A stretch of DNA of 64,000 nt from Saxidomus purpurata (taxonomy: Eukaryota > Mollusca > Bivalvia > Venerida > Veneridae). The DNA lies in contig JAFMSR010000009.1 in assembly GCA_022818135.1 (NCBI GenBank), positions 25,917,636-25,981,635 of the forward strand, read 5' to 3'. Below are positions 43,285-54,600 of this stretch, in pieces. Below the pieces are notes generated by a model that saw only the letters and a program-made list of their open reading frames with translations, was not told the origin of the DNA and made no database searches. Every line of letters starts with the position of its first letter. The stretch's first letter is position 1. The position numbers and the translations under genes are program-made.

Positions 43285-43527
43285 TTGCAACCTCAGGAGG
43301 TATATTTTTTGCAAGAAATTGTCGAATTTACGATAAATTTGTAAAAAGTAACAATTAAATCAGTTAATAGTTTTTACTACATATTTAGCCCTTAGTAATC
43401 TATATTAGACTATATAGTTTTGAGTGTGTGTAGTGACTGTATACTATGACCTGTTAAACATGCACAATACAATAATATTCGTATCTAAACATTTATGTTC
43501 TCATTTTATTGTAAATGCTGAATAAGT

Positions 43528-43533
43528 AATAAA
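43528..43533 (+). terminator. Polyadenylation signal of the novel gene
   Basis: AATAAA 244 bases after the stop codon at 43284. Further ATTAAA/AATAAA words follow, so the exact end is uncertain. Confidence 0.5.
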
Positions 43534-43534
43534 A

Positions 43535-44175
43535 ATATAGAACATTGAAATATTAAAAATCTCTCTTTTTTACAATTTTTTATTTTGATAAGGCTCATGC
43601 TAAACAATACAAATGGAATGAAATAAAAAAACAACAGCAAATTAAGAATTTCACTCTACGTGTGATGTTTGGTATGCACACATTTGTTTATTTTTGTTAT
43701 GAATGAGTAAAGACTATGGTTGTAGAAATATCGTAAGCTTTCGTTTACAATAAAATATCCATAAGTCCAATAAATATGTTTCTCTTTCATGATGTTTTGT
43801 GTTTTGTGAATAAAATACTCGTATATTTATTCCTCAGAACTAAATTTCTGACGGTACCGCCTGGTGCTGATTAGCATTTAAATCGAACTGTAATCCTGCA
43901 AATATAATGACTTTAAATGAACTTTTATATCGTTCAAATGCAGTTTAAGAATTAACATTAAGATACCAATTCATACCGGGTAATGTATAATTTGTTACAA
44001 AATATTCAATAAAATTCGAATAAATATTTGTGTTGATATACCGTTTGTTTTTGGATGAAAAATGAAATAAAATATTCATGAAATGGTGCTTTTGAAAAGC
44101 CCATTATGTATTTTACTCTGTATTATTTCTATCACATAGAATAAAACTAAAGCACCAATACTGCATTTGTTGTTG
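43535..44175. other. Intergenic, nothing recognised
   Basis: AT-rich with several AATAAA words. No exon, array or RNA gene seen. Confidence 0.4.
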
Positions 44176-44179
44176 CTGT

Positions 44180-44385
44180 TGCTGTATGAGTTTATTTACA
44201 AAACCTACCTTCTACTCGAAGAACCAGTACTAGACTCTTATCCTCCATAACAAACAGCCAACTTTCTCACATAAAAAGACGGGGTCGGTAGCAGTGCTCG
44301 TACCCATGACTCTCAGTCAATGAGAGGTTACAGTGATTTCAAGTAAGCGACTCTAACCACTCGACAACGGAGTCGGACTACTGCT
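44180..44385 (-). mobile_element. tRNA-derived SINE family K, copy 1
   Basis: On the minus strand: CTCCGTTGTCGAGTGGTTAG (A-box region), then CTCATTGACTGAGAGTCATG, then a B-box-like GGTACGAGCAC and TGTGAGAAAGTTGGC, then AGGATAAGAGTCTAG. Aligns with the plus-strand copy at 52868-53070. The body resembles the conserved central domains of bivalve tRNA SINEs (inference). Confidence 0.8.
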
Positions 44386-45150
44386 TTCCCAAAAATGTTA
44401 CTGCCGTAACAAAAAATAATCATGTACGCAATATCTCCGTGATTTTGTCAGTGTCCTTGAAGTTACAAGGTATTGCAGAACTGTTTGCATTAAAATGTAA
44501 AATAATACTTTGTAATATTGACCTTTGAATATACACCACGTGATAAAATATGTTGTCTCCGAACGTTCTTGTGCAAATACGCAGTAAGCTTTTATGCCCT
44601 TTTTAAAAGTTGCATTCTTGCCTTGTCTTGTATTCGAAAGCATATTGTCAAAACTCCCCACAACAGAAAAAGAATCGTTCTGTGCAAATAACTATTTCTT
44701 ACTTTTAAAAAAAAAAACCTTAAAAAAACCAAAAACCCCGGCCCCCCCCATTGCGTTTAAATACGTAAGCTACATCTATGCTCATTCTTAAGAAGTTGCC
44801 TTCTAAACTATGTCCTAAGGTTGAATCTAAAGACCTGTACCTTGACCTTTACACCGAAAGCATAGACCTTGTCAAAACTTCACACAATTAAAGGCAATAC
44901 CCTGTAGAACTTTTTATCTAGGGCCGAAAAGCATGAATGGTACTTCACTTCTGTGAAAATAACTATTTCTTACTTTTTAAAGAATTTAGTCCCCCTTATT
45001 ATGAGACTTGTAAATCATATCGATTGCTCACAGTTGGGGTAAAAAGGCTTCACTGTCCATTGCTGGTCGTTTATAAGCATTTACTAAGTAGGAGGTCATC
45101 TACATCAAAAACAATAATATGAAATCTCTTAACTTTTTTATTTGAACAAA
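44386..45150. other. Intergenic, weak repeat
   Basis: GCAAATAACTATTTCTTACT (44683) recurs as GAAAATAACTATTTCTTACT (44955), suggesting two diverged copies ~270 bp apart. No gene. Confidence 0.4.
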
Positions 45151-45154
45151 CGTA

Positions 45155-45660
45155 AGTATTATAATACATACTAAAGCTAGAACTAGTCACTGAAGGCTGG
45201 ATGAATACTCCAGTTCGCCCCCGTAACCTTGACCTTTGATCTGGTGACCCAGAAACTATAGACCATGCTCAACTAGGCATTGATAATTAAAACTTTTGAA
45301 CACGTTTTTGTTTAGATTAAATGCGACACATGTATTTGATGTTATTGAGCCCCCTGATACGACCTTGATCGTTTTGCCTAACGGGACCCCAAACATGACC
45401 ATGCACAACTAGGCTTCGTTGTACTGTACCACTTCTGTGATCACGGATATCTTTAACATGCATGTCCAGGGGCCGTGGAGATTTACTCGTCCACCGAAGA
45501 CTTTTACTATCTCTGGTGCCCCCTGTGACCTGGACCTTTGACATAGTGACCCAAAACTTGGTCCTTGCAGCAACTAGGCATAAGTACTGTATTCCATTGT
45601 GAAGTATCATTATATTCTGACAATACGGTATTTGGAGATTTATTGACCCCCATTTGTTTA
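45155..45660 (+). repeat. Family G array, second locus
   Basis: CTAGAACTAGTCACTGAAGG, then ACCTTGACCTTTGATCTGGTG and GACCATGCTCAACTAGGCAT repeat about four times, the same family as 18890-19460. Copies are more diverged here. Confidence 0.8.
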
Positions 45661-47330
45661 GTGTAACATATATCTTTGTACATCATTTATCAAGTAGTTG
45701 CCTTGCACAGTTAGACAAATAAAAGTTTAACAAACTGTCCATTACAAAGCTGGTGGTTTATAAGCACTACTAAAATAAACACCTGATTAAAACAGGTTAG
45801 TTCAATAGTATAGAAATTGGACAGATTTTTATTTGGAACTTGTTAAATGTTTTAATATTATAATAAACGAAACTTATTCAAAACAGTTAGCACGAAACTG
45901 AGCTGTTGGAGCATAAATCTTGAACTGCCTATGTATCACAGGTCCAAGAGACTGGGATATAGTGTTAACACGGCCCTGGTCATGAGTCTAATGACGCCAG
46001 GTCTGGCTGTCTCTGTTGGTCCCAGTCCTTGGTGGTTTGCGGGAAGCCAAAAATCTGTAGATGTCAATTAGTATCGGCATGGAAGACTAGCTTCTTTAAT
46101 AATAATCTACATGGTAGAACTTCCTTGCATGGTACACATGTATCGGATAGTGTTAGTTCAGCCCTCTGATACGACCATCGTTATTGTCTAATCGGGCTTT
46201 ATCACTACTACGACAATTTTGGCATATGTCGATTCCCGGATCAGGAAGCGACATTATAAACAAATCCCGGACCTATATAATCACAGATGTAGGTCCGTGA
46301 TATAGACTCGAAACCTAAATCTTTTACTATTCTGGTTACTCTTTGAAGAGGTTCCGGAAAAATAAGTGCTGCCTTCTGTGTTAGTTTGAAGTAAGTTTAG
46401 AAGACTTAATCAATTACATCTAATTCCAATTATAAAATAAGATTCAATACAATACAATATTTTACAATTAGAATTGTTCGGATTGCGTTTAAACATGTAA
46501 CACAAGAAATATATAGGGTCTTTATACGACTTAATATGCATCATCACACTTTTCACAGAAGTTACTATAATTTAACAAATATTAGGACTTTCAATACAGA
46601 TATAACTGTTAAAATCACAGTTAACTGATCTTTATCTGATGCAAACACGTTTTTATATCCTTGAATAGAAAGTAAGAGATATGCATGTTAATAACATAGA
46701 TTATCACACTATAATAAACGAAATATATATATATTACGTGTAAAAATCTGAGCTTTTGGTTCTAATTTTGACCTAGGCCTATAAAGTCTACTACAACGTG
46801 GCCTAATCAATAAGAAACTGAGAGGGACATATGAAAACGAAAGTTGCACCTTGGGGGTTTATAAGGTTTTGTCTTTAAAGACATAAATCATCTTGAATCA
46901 GATTCAGTATGACCTGATTAGCACCAACCGCTCCACAGCAGGTTAACTGAGGCAAAACAGATTAAGGTATCTAAATCTAAAAGCACATGGAAACAAAAAG
47001 TCTTAATGGACGACTGCAAAATAAAAGAATGAGACAAGGGTCGTAAACTAGGGAAACAAGCAAAAACAAACATAAGGGTAGAAACACAAATTAGTCAGAA
47101 AAGACTCATTGTATCATTGCAACATAAAGCTAAAGTAAAACTGTAGACTATAAGCAGAGTCTATAGAGACATGATTTCAATACATTGATTTAATATGTCT
47201 CTGCAGGAATCTTATATATCAAGCCTCTATAATAAGTGAAGATAATTTAGATTCTAAACTGACTATTAATATAAACTGGAACGAATATATACTTAATATT
47301 ATTGCTCCAGATATAAATCAAAATGAAAGG
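45661..47330. other. Intergenic, nothing recognised
   Basis: No coding exon or repeat array identified. Single-copy-looking AT-rich sequence. Confidence 0.4.
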
Positions 47331-47339
47331 TCCATGCAA

Positions 47340-47535
47340 ACTACGGTGTGTGGGACCGAGCTTTATTCCGGGTCCCGATACCAACTTTTAAACTGAGTCT
47401 GTGTTGAGTTTACGACATACCGTAAATCGGCATCAAATCGCAAGGGACGCCCGAAAATCTGTATGCGTGTCTTGCTTAGGGCGTTCACGTCGTTTAGAGC
47501 ATTGTCGCGCTCAGGTACATTTGTTTTCTCGATTT
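47340..47535 (+). promoter_or_regulatory. CpG-richer segment ending in a donor; possible 5' UTR exon
   Basis: Locally rich in CG dinucleotides against an AT-rich background. It ends TTGTCGCGCTCAG|GTACAT (donor at about 47514). It could be the promoter and first non-coding exon of GUK1, 4 kb downstream, but nothing links the two except strand and position. Confidence 0.25.
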
Positions 47536-47639
47536 AATTTGTGTTCAACACCCGTAAGAAGAAGGAGGTAATTGTAATTTAAGTGTACTTTTCACACCTG
47601 TCGGTCAATAGCTATTCATAACTATGTTTTCTCTTGTTA

Positions 47640-48795
47640 ACACTACCGACTGTAAATAAAATTTTGTATCTTGTACCTTTGTAGGGTCTGTTCCAAGACA
47701 AAATAAAGTACATTTCTTTTGAATTGAAAAAAAAAGTGGTACAATGCTATTTTATATTTACAAACGTCCATAATGTCACCCAATAAATTAAACAAGGAAA
47801 AAAGTATCTTGAGCTTTCTGAACTAAATGAAAACAAGTTTGAAATCATGCATAACACATTTAAGATCACTTCAGTGCAGGTATTCATGAATGTCTGTCTG
47901 TAAATGTAGGAACATATTGCATTAGTAGGTATGAAAAAATCAAATGCCTTTTTTTGGTCAATTTTGGTTGTACTGTCATCCATAATTAATATGAAATCAA
48001 AAAAGAATGTACGACACTAAACCTTTGTCCACATTTGGTCCCTATTATAATTATGCGTGCATTTTTATGAATCTGAGCTGTTTTGACTTTCTGTTGGTAA
48101 GGATTTAATAGAGGCTGATCCAAAATGTCTTTTTTTCACTTCTAAAGCCAAACTTGCAGAAAAACAAATAATTCTGTACTTTTAAAAATTTCAGCATTTA
48201 CTCAGTAATACTGCCAAACCTTTTCCAAGTGAAGATCATTTTTAAAAAACCTGATTTTAAAAATGGGCAATATAGCCGGTTAAATACCGACTTTAAATAA
48301 AATTTTGTATCTGTACCTTTGTAGGGTCGCCAAGACAAAATAAAGTACATTTCTTTTGACTTGAAAGTGGTAAATGCTATTTTATCATCTACGAACTTGT
48401 CCTTCATGTCATTTAGAAGACTAAACAACAGGAAAATATCAAGCTTTCTGAACTACATGAAAAATGAGTGCGATTGCATCATACGAGATCACGTTAGAGT
48501 GGTTTTTCAGTTGTCAGGACTTTAAATTAAAATTATGATGTAGGTCCATGAAAAATTGTCAATGTTTTTTTGGTAACTTTTTGTAAATGTCATCATAAAT
48601 TATGAAATATAAAAAAATGTATGACCAAAACGTACATTTCCATAGCTATATAAAGTGCATAACCAAAATAAAACTTGCTCATATTATACTTAAGTGATTG
48701 GGAAGAGAGGCTGATCCAAAACTTTCCCATTCATCACCTAATCGCTTTAAAATCAAAATACAAAATTATCAGCATTTACCAGTGAATATTCTATT
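47640..48795 (+). repeat. ~650-bp tandem duplication (47640-48250 and 48286-48795)
   Basis: Both halves contain, in order, TAAATAAAATTTTGTATCT, CCTTTGTAGGGTC, AGACAAAATAAAGTACATTT, AAGCTTTCTGAACTA or GAGCTTTCTGAACTA, GAGGCTGATCCAAAA and TCAGCATTTAC. They are clearly diverged with many small indels, so the duplication is not recent. Confidence 0.82.
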
Positions 48796-48799
48796 ACAA

Positions 48800-51600
48800 T
48801 CCACTAAAATTTGCACTAAAATACAAAAATGCAAAGGACTGCAAAGATTTGAATAAATTACTTCGCCTTTAGGGCCTATACACGTGAGCGGACTTGAATA
48901 TTTTGCGGCAGTTATATCATCCACGACTTGCCTTTCCATACAGGTTTTAATAGAATTTTCGTCGATACAGGTTTTTAACAATACCGCAAATTGGAAGTTT
49001 TTAAATCTTGACTTAGCGTGGTGTTTAACTTCCGGACTTGAAATTAAAATTATTTTCCGTAAAAAATTGTGCATTATGCCAACGAAAAACTAAATTTTAA
49101 AACTGTACATTTATCAGATGAAAAAACTAATTGCCCATTGTATTTGGGCATTTGCCCATTGCTTTTGCAAGAAAGGGTGCAATTAACCCATACAAGGAAA
49201 ATCCCATCCCAATCACTGTATACATTGTCTATTCCAAACTAGTTTTTATAATCCAAAATAATCAGACCCGTCAAAATGTTCGGTCTTTTTAATGCCACGT
49301 GCTTCGCTCGGATCAAACGAAACTCGGCATTGGCGTACGTGCTTTGATCTCGTAACACCTGCGGTTTTATGAGTAAAAGAAGTCGCTGTAGAAATTATTT
49401 TATTCGACAAAGTTAATTCTTTAAAATAAATACATTGTATAAGAAAATTGTTACTTAGAAAAAATCGGCTTGAAGCGCCGCGAGTTTGTTATAAACTTAA
49501 CGTTTATTTTAAGTAAAGAATAGTTGGAACTTATTAATGTTAATTAAGTCAATTGAAAATACTTTTCGCATTCACAAATTATCAAACGTTACTCAGTGGT
49601 GTCACATAGGTTGACGCAGTTAGTTTGTCTTCCTTTATGAATGCTTGTATTTGTCACACCTACCGCAACATTCGCGAGTGACAAATGCTAATTGGAGAAT
49701 AAACCTTGACTAATTACAGCAGATTTTTAAACGGAAATAAATATATAAAATCTACGTAAAAGGTAATTAATATTTTCAGTAACTCAATACTTCTAGGAAC
49801 AATTATATTTGGAAAAAAACAACAACATATCACAGCGGCGATTCGCAACAAAAATAATTCGGCGGGGATGTTCGATTCTATTTTCTGACTTTTTCGGAAA
49901 GGGACTCATTGTTTCATAGCTGGGACTCATTGTTTTGAAAAATGTGCGTCCCAGGGACTCATATAAATCAAAACCTAGATTATTCACTGTTTACTGTATA
50001 GTTTTGGAAGCCAGAACTAGGCACTGGACAGCTGAATATGCTTCATCATTCATAAACTCATGCTCACATTTCGGTATTTTATATGAGATGGATGAAAATC
50101 AGTTTTCCTTATTATGCCTGTCAGATTACACTCTCTGTGATCATTTTTATCTGTCATATTTTAATGTCAAAAATCAAAATAGTTATAAGGCACTATGAAA
50201 TATCATTTTCACAATTTGGCTGCCATATTATTGTGATTTGACAGCAAGATTAATCTTTCATGGGGTCATTCATGACAAGATTCAGATGAATATCGTGCAG
50301 CAAATAACCAATGTGTTCCAATTGAGGTCACATTCATGAGCAATTCATTATAACACTAGCATATGTGTTTTTGGTGTGTTCACTGAACACTTTCAGGTCT
50401 GTCGCATGTCAAAAATAAATTACTAAAATTAGATACTAAGTTTCTTTTGGAATAGAAAATAGAGTCTGTGCCTCAGTCAGGGGTGTAACTTGTATAAGTT
50501 ATTTTAGTGTTATTTTAGATAACTTGTACAAGTTATATTTATCTTTTATCACACACAACTTCTGTAAGTTATTTTTCAGTCATGATCACTTGTTCAAGTT
50601 ATTTTCGTCCAAACAGTGCAAAGATTTAACATCATTTTTTCACAAGAATACAAATTTTCTGGGGAGTTACACAATTTTTTTCTATTTCTATGATCATTGA
50701 ACTTCAAGATCATGAAATAAAATATGTTACGCATCGACAAAACCTTCTTATGCAAGGCTTTGAAGTAGGACATTTTTCAGGTCATCTGTTAGACAATTTT
50801 GGCAATAAATCCATTATGTCTAATTGAAAAGTCATTACTGTCAGCTATAAAGAAAGAACCTACATTTCTTCCTCTTATCTAAAGGTATTTGCAGAGGTAA
50901 TCTGCTAGTAATAAAGAAATTAAAGAAAACCTGAAATGTTGATTTGTAACCTGTATACGTTATTTTAAGATATTTCCATTATTTTGTGACCTCAACTTTC
51001 AAGGGAGTTAATTCTTTCAGCAAAGGGAAGTAATTTTATTGACAAAATGTTTCAGGCTGTTTCAGAATTAAACCACAAGATCATTAAGAATGTTTTTACC
51101 ACTTTTATCTTTCTCTCTATTCTAATATATGTTACACAAGTTAACAAACTGATTTTTTTTATTTTCATGCTAATACTATCTATAGGGAACTTTCCCTGTA
51201 GTAATTAAATGGTTTCCTCTCACTAATTTATGGCATGCACTCCCGTCCATAATACTTGAAAGAGGTGTGACAGTATTGAAAGATAGATAGATAGATAGAG
51301 TGGTAAATCAGGGCTGTCAATCGGCCTATTTTTGGTCTGAATTTTGGTCCTATTCCCCCTCAAAAATAGTGTTTTTTCCTCCCAACTCAGGCCTAAAACT
51401 CCCGCTGCCAGGTAAAGACAGCCCTGTAAATGCATTTTAATGTCAATATATCTTTATTTTAAAACAAAGAATTACATAAGAATTCCTACAGATTCAGAGA
51501 TCTAAGTACAAAATGTAAACTACAAAGTGTGAAATAAACACTTATAGTGCATACATTTTCTTCACAAAAATGTAAATTAAAACCAACCTACCATCTGTGA
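48800..51600. other. Intergenic upstream of GUK1
   Basis: No exon supported. Contains a CACGTG E-box near 49296, CATTGTATTTGGGCATTTGC with nearby echoes (49134-49160), the palindrome cluster at 50485-50605 and a short (GATA)n at 51282-51299. A spliced 5' UTR of GUK1 may lie here. Confidence 0.4.
50485..50605. repeat. ACTTGTA-CAAGTTAT motif cluster with 18-bp palindrome
   Basis: ATAACTTGTACAAGTTAT (50519-50536) is a perfect 18-bp palindrome. AACTTGTATAAGTTATTTT, AACTTCTGTAAGTTATTTT and CACTTGTTCAAGTTATTTT surround it at irregular spacing. Confidence 0.85.
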
Positions 51601-51644
51601 TATAAGAATTGCTTTTTCACATATTCGCAGGAAGTTTTGGAGTC

Positions 51645-54600
51645 ATGTCATCACTACAACCAATTGTCATCAGCGGGCCATCAGGAAGTGGCAAGAGCAC
51701 TTTGCTTCAGAAACTTTTCAAAGAATTCCCAGGATGTTTTGAATTTAGTGTTTCTCGTAAGTTTTTTAAAAATGTTTTTATTCCCTTCTGCTGACATATA
51801 CATATCTTTGCCATGTGGTTTTCTACAGCTGCTGGTCCTTGATTAAATGGACATTAACATGTAAATTGTAGCCTAAAGACTTCAAGTGGTTTCAATACTC
51901 TGTTGCAGTCTTCCTGAAAAGTTTTCAACAGTGCCTGACGTTCAGTCAGCCTGATTGAACTACAAAAGCTATTGTGTAAAAGATCATAAGGCACCTGACA
52001 TTCATTTGAACAGCAGCAAAAATTTGCCTGACTGCTAGGTTGGTAAACGAACATTAGCCCCTAAGTTCAAGTTTTGGGGGACATTAGCCGGTTGATGATA
52101 TTGCATAGGCAGACATAAAGTGGGTAGTTTAAGGAGGGAACTGCCTTCATTTTTCAAACGAATGCAATGAGTATTATTGGTACACATAAGCACCATGAGT
52201 AGTTGATGCGCAAGACACACTTTTTATTTGTATCCATCTAGGTGTTGCAGAGTTATGCCCCTTTGAACTTAAACTTTTCTATTGCATGAATTTCATATAC
52301 AATGTATATATATATGAAGCATAGTTAGTTTGTGAGCAAACACCTTCAGTTTTCAAAGAATTGTATTGAATATTGACACAAATAATCAACAATTTTTGTG
52401 TGTATCCGTCAGTGTCTTGCAGAGTTACGCCCCTTCAAACTCAGACCTTTCTGTTGTTTACATTTCATATATGGCATAGGTAGATTGTGGAGCAAACTCT
52501 TCCTTCAGTTTAAAATAGTTACTGTAACTTTTTCCTGTGACATATCCCCACAGACAAATATAATACTTCTATTAAATAAATCTGTGAGAAAGCACCATTG
52601 TGGGGGTATTGAATCACAACAGTGATATCTCTAGTTTTTTCTCTTCAGATACAACAAGAAAACCCCGTGACGGAGAAAGCGAAGGCAAAGGTATGTGTAA
52701 TTTTAGGTGTAACTTGCATTCATAGTCTGAACATCTCATGAATTAAGTGAAACCATATTGACCTGTTTAAAGAACTTTGGCACATTGTGCTGTGCATGAA
52801 TAGATGTCAGTGAGTGCTATCTTAATACTTACATAAATGTACTTATAAACAAAGCTGCATTCGCAATTGACTTGAAATCGCTGTAACCTATCACTGATTG
52901 AGGATCATGGGTTCGAGCCCTGCTATCAAGCAATGTCTCTGTATGTGAGAAAGTTGGCAGTTTCTTACTGAGGATATGGATCTAGTGAGGGAACGATGGT
53001 TAGGCAAACTACCCGCCTGTTAAAAGGACAGAAATAATGGTTCAAACAGGCGTTAAACTCTTTCAGCAAGTGCGTTCACTTATCACTTAAACAGTGTTGT
53101 GAACTGCTACCAGTATTGTAGTACTGCCAATATTTCATTCTAAACATCTGGAATATGGTTTAATAAACAGTACCCAAAAAACGTGAAAAATGATCACAGA
53201 TCTGTTATTCTTTCAGACTACTATTTCGTTGAAAGAAATGTTTTTGAGAAGATGGTGTCAGAGGGGGGATTTCTTGAGCATGCACAGTTCTCAGGAAACT
53301 GTTATGGTACAAGGTAGGATATATTGCATGTTTTTATAAAAACCCTACCTGATTAATTTTAAACTCAATGCTCTAAGGCAGAGTATGTTAAAACTGCATA
53401 AATCTCTGTTGTAAGGGAAATCCAAGAGTAAACTTTCTTCAGCTTAAATGAACTACTGGGATAGGAAATTGAGAGAAAGTTTTACTTATGCCTGTCGCTG
53501 ACGATTCTTTTACACGTATATTATTGTCCCGAATCTTGTGCACACTTAAAAGTTATGCCATTCAAAGAAAGAGCATTGGAAAAGAAATGGGTCAACAAGC
53601 TTCAATCATGTTTTATTGTACACAGTACACTTATGTAATTTTAATAAAACAATACATCACACTTGCAATGATTCTCAATTTTTTCTAAAACTTGTTTGTG
53701 TAGAGCACTCCATTGTAGTAATAAATCAGGTGTTCTAAAATTACTTACCTTATTCAAAGCAGTACATGTAAGATGATGCATAATGTCAGTACATCTTCTT
53801 ATTTTGTAGTAAAATGGCAGTAGAGAAAGTGCAGTCAAGCGGAAAGATTTGTATACTGGATGTGGAAATAAATGGAGTGAAAAATATCAAACAGACAAAT
53901 CTAAATGCAAAATATATTTTTGTACAACCCCCCGATCTAGAATCCCTGGTAAGCGTTCTAACAATTGCAATATCACATGGCATTATTCGTCTGTTAAACA
54001 ACCGGATTCACTATAATAGTTTACGAACATTCAGTATGGTATGCTTTCAACCAGCACTGCTCTCTGGGGTAGGTGCAGATGTATCAGTTTCCAAAACACC
54101 ATGGTTTCGAGTTTAAATGCTGTCCTAGGATTTGGACTCTGGGATCCATATTCCAAAATGCTGATCACAATCGGCGAAGTAGTCATCGAAAGTATTTAAT
54201 ACAAAAGTTCTTGAATCATAATTCTGAAACTGATGTGTCACATGTATAATATTTAAACTAAACTTATAATTGATCTGATGCAGTTAAAGCCACATATGGC
54301 AGTGAGCACAAATAGGTTAAAAATTGGCACATTAAAACGAATGCCAAATGCAGAAAAAAAAAAGACAATATTGAAGGTTCACTTTACATTTGTACATGAC
54401 CATATTACAGGAGCAGAGATTACGGGGCCGAGGAACAGAATCGGAGGAAAGTTTAAAGAAAAGATTAGGCACAGTTCAGGAAGCACTAGATTATGGTAAA
54501 TTGTTTCTCGGATATTTGTTTGTAACAGATGATTTAAGGAAGTAATGGATATAAGTCAATAATGGCTTTTTATAGTCACAGACCTGTACAGCACCCACAG

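Noticed and set aside
43286..43320. Further exon of the novel gene after 43284
   Set aside because: The frame stops at 43284 and a polyadenylation signal follows; no donor is needed.
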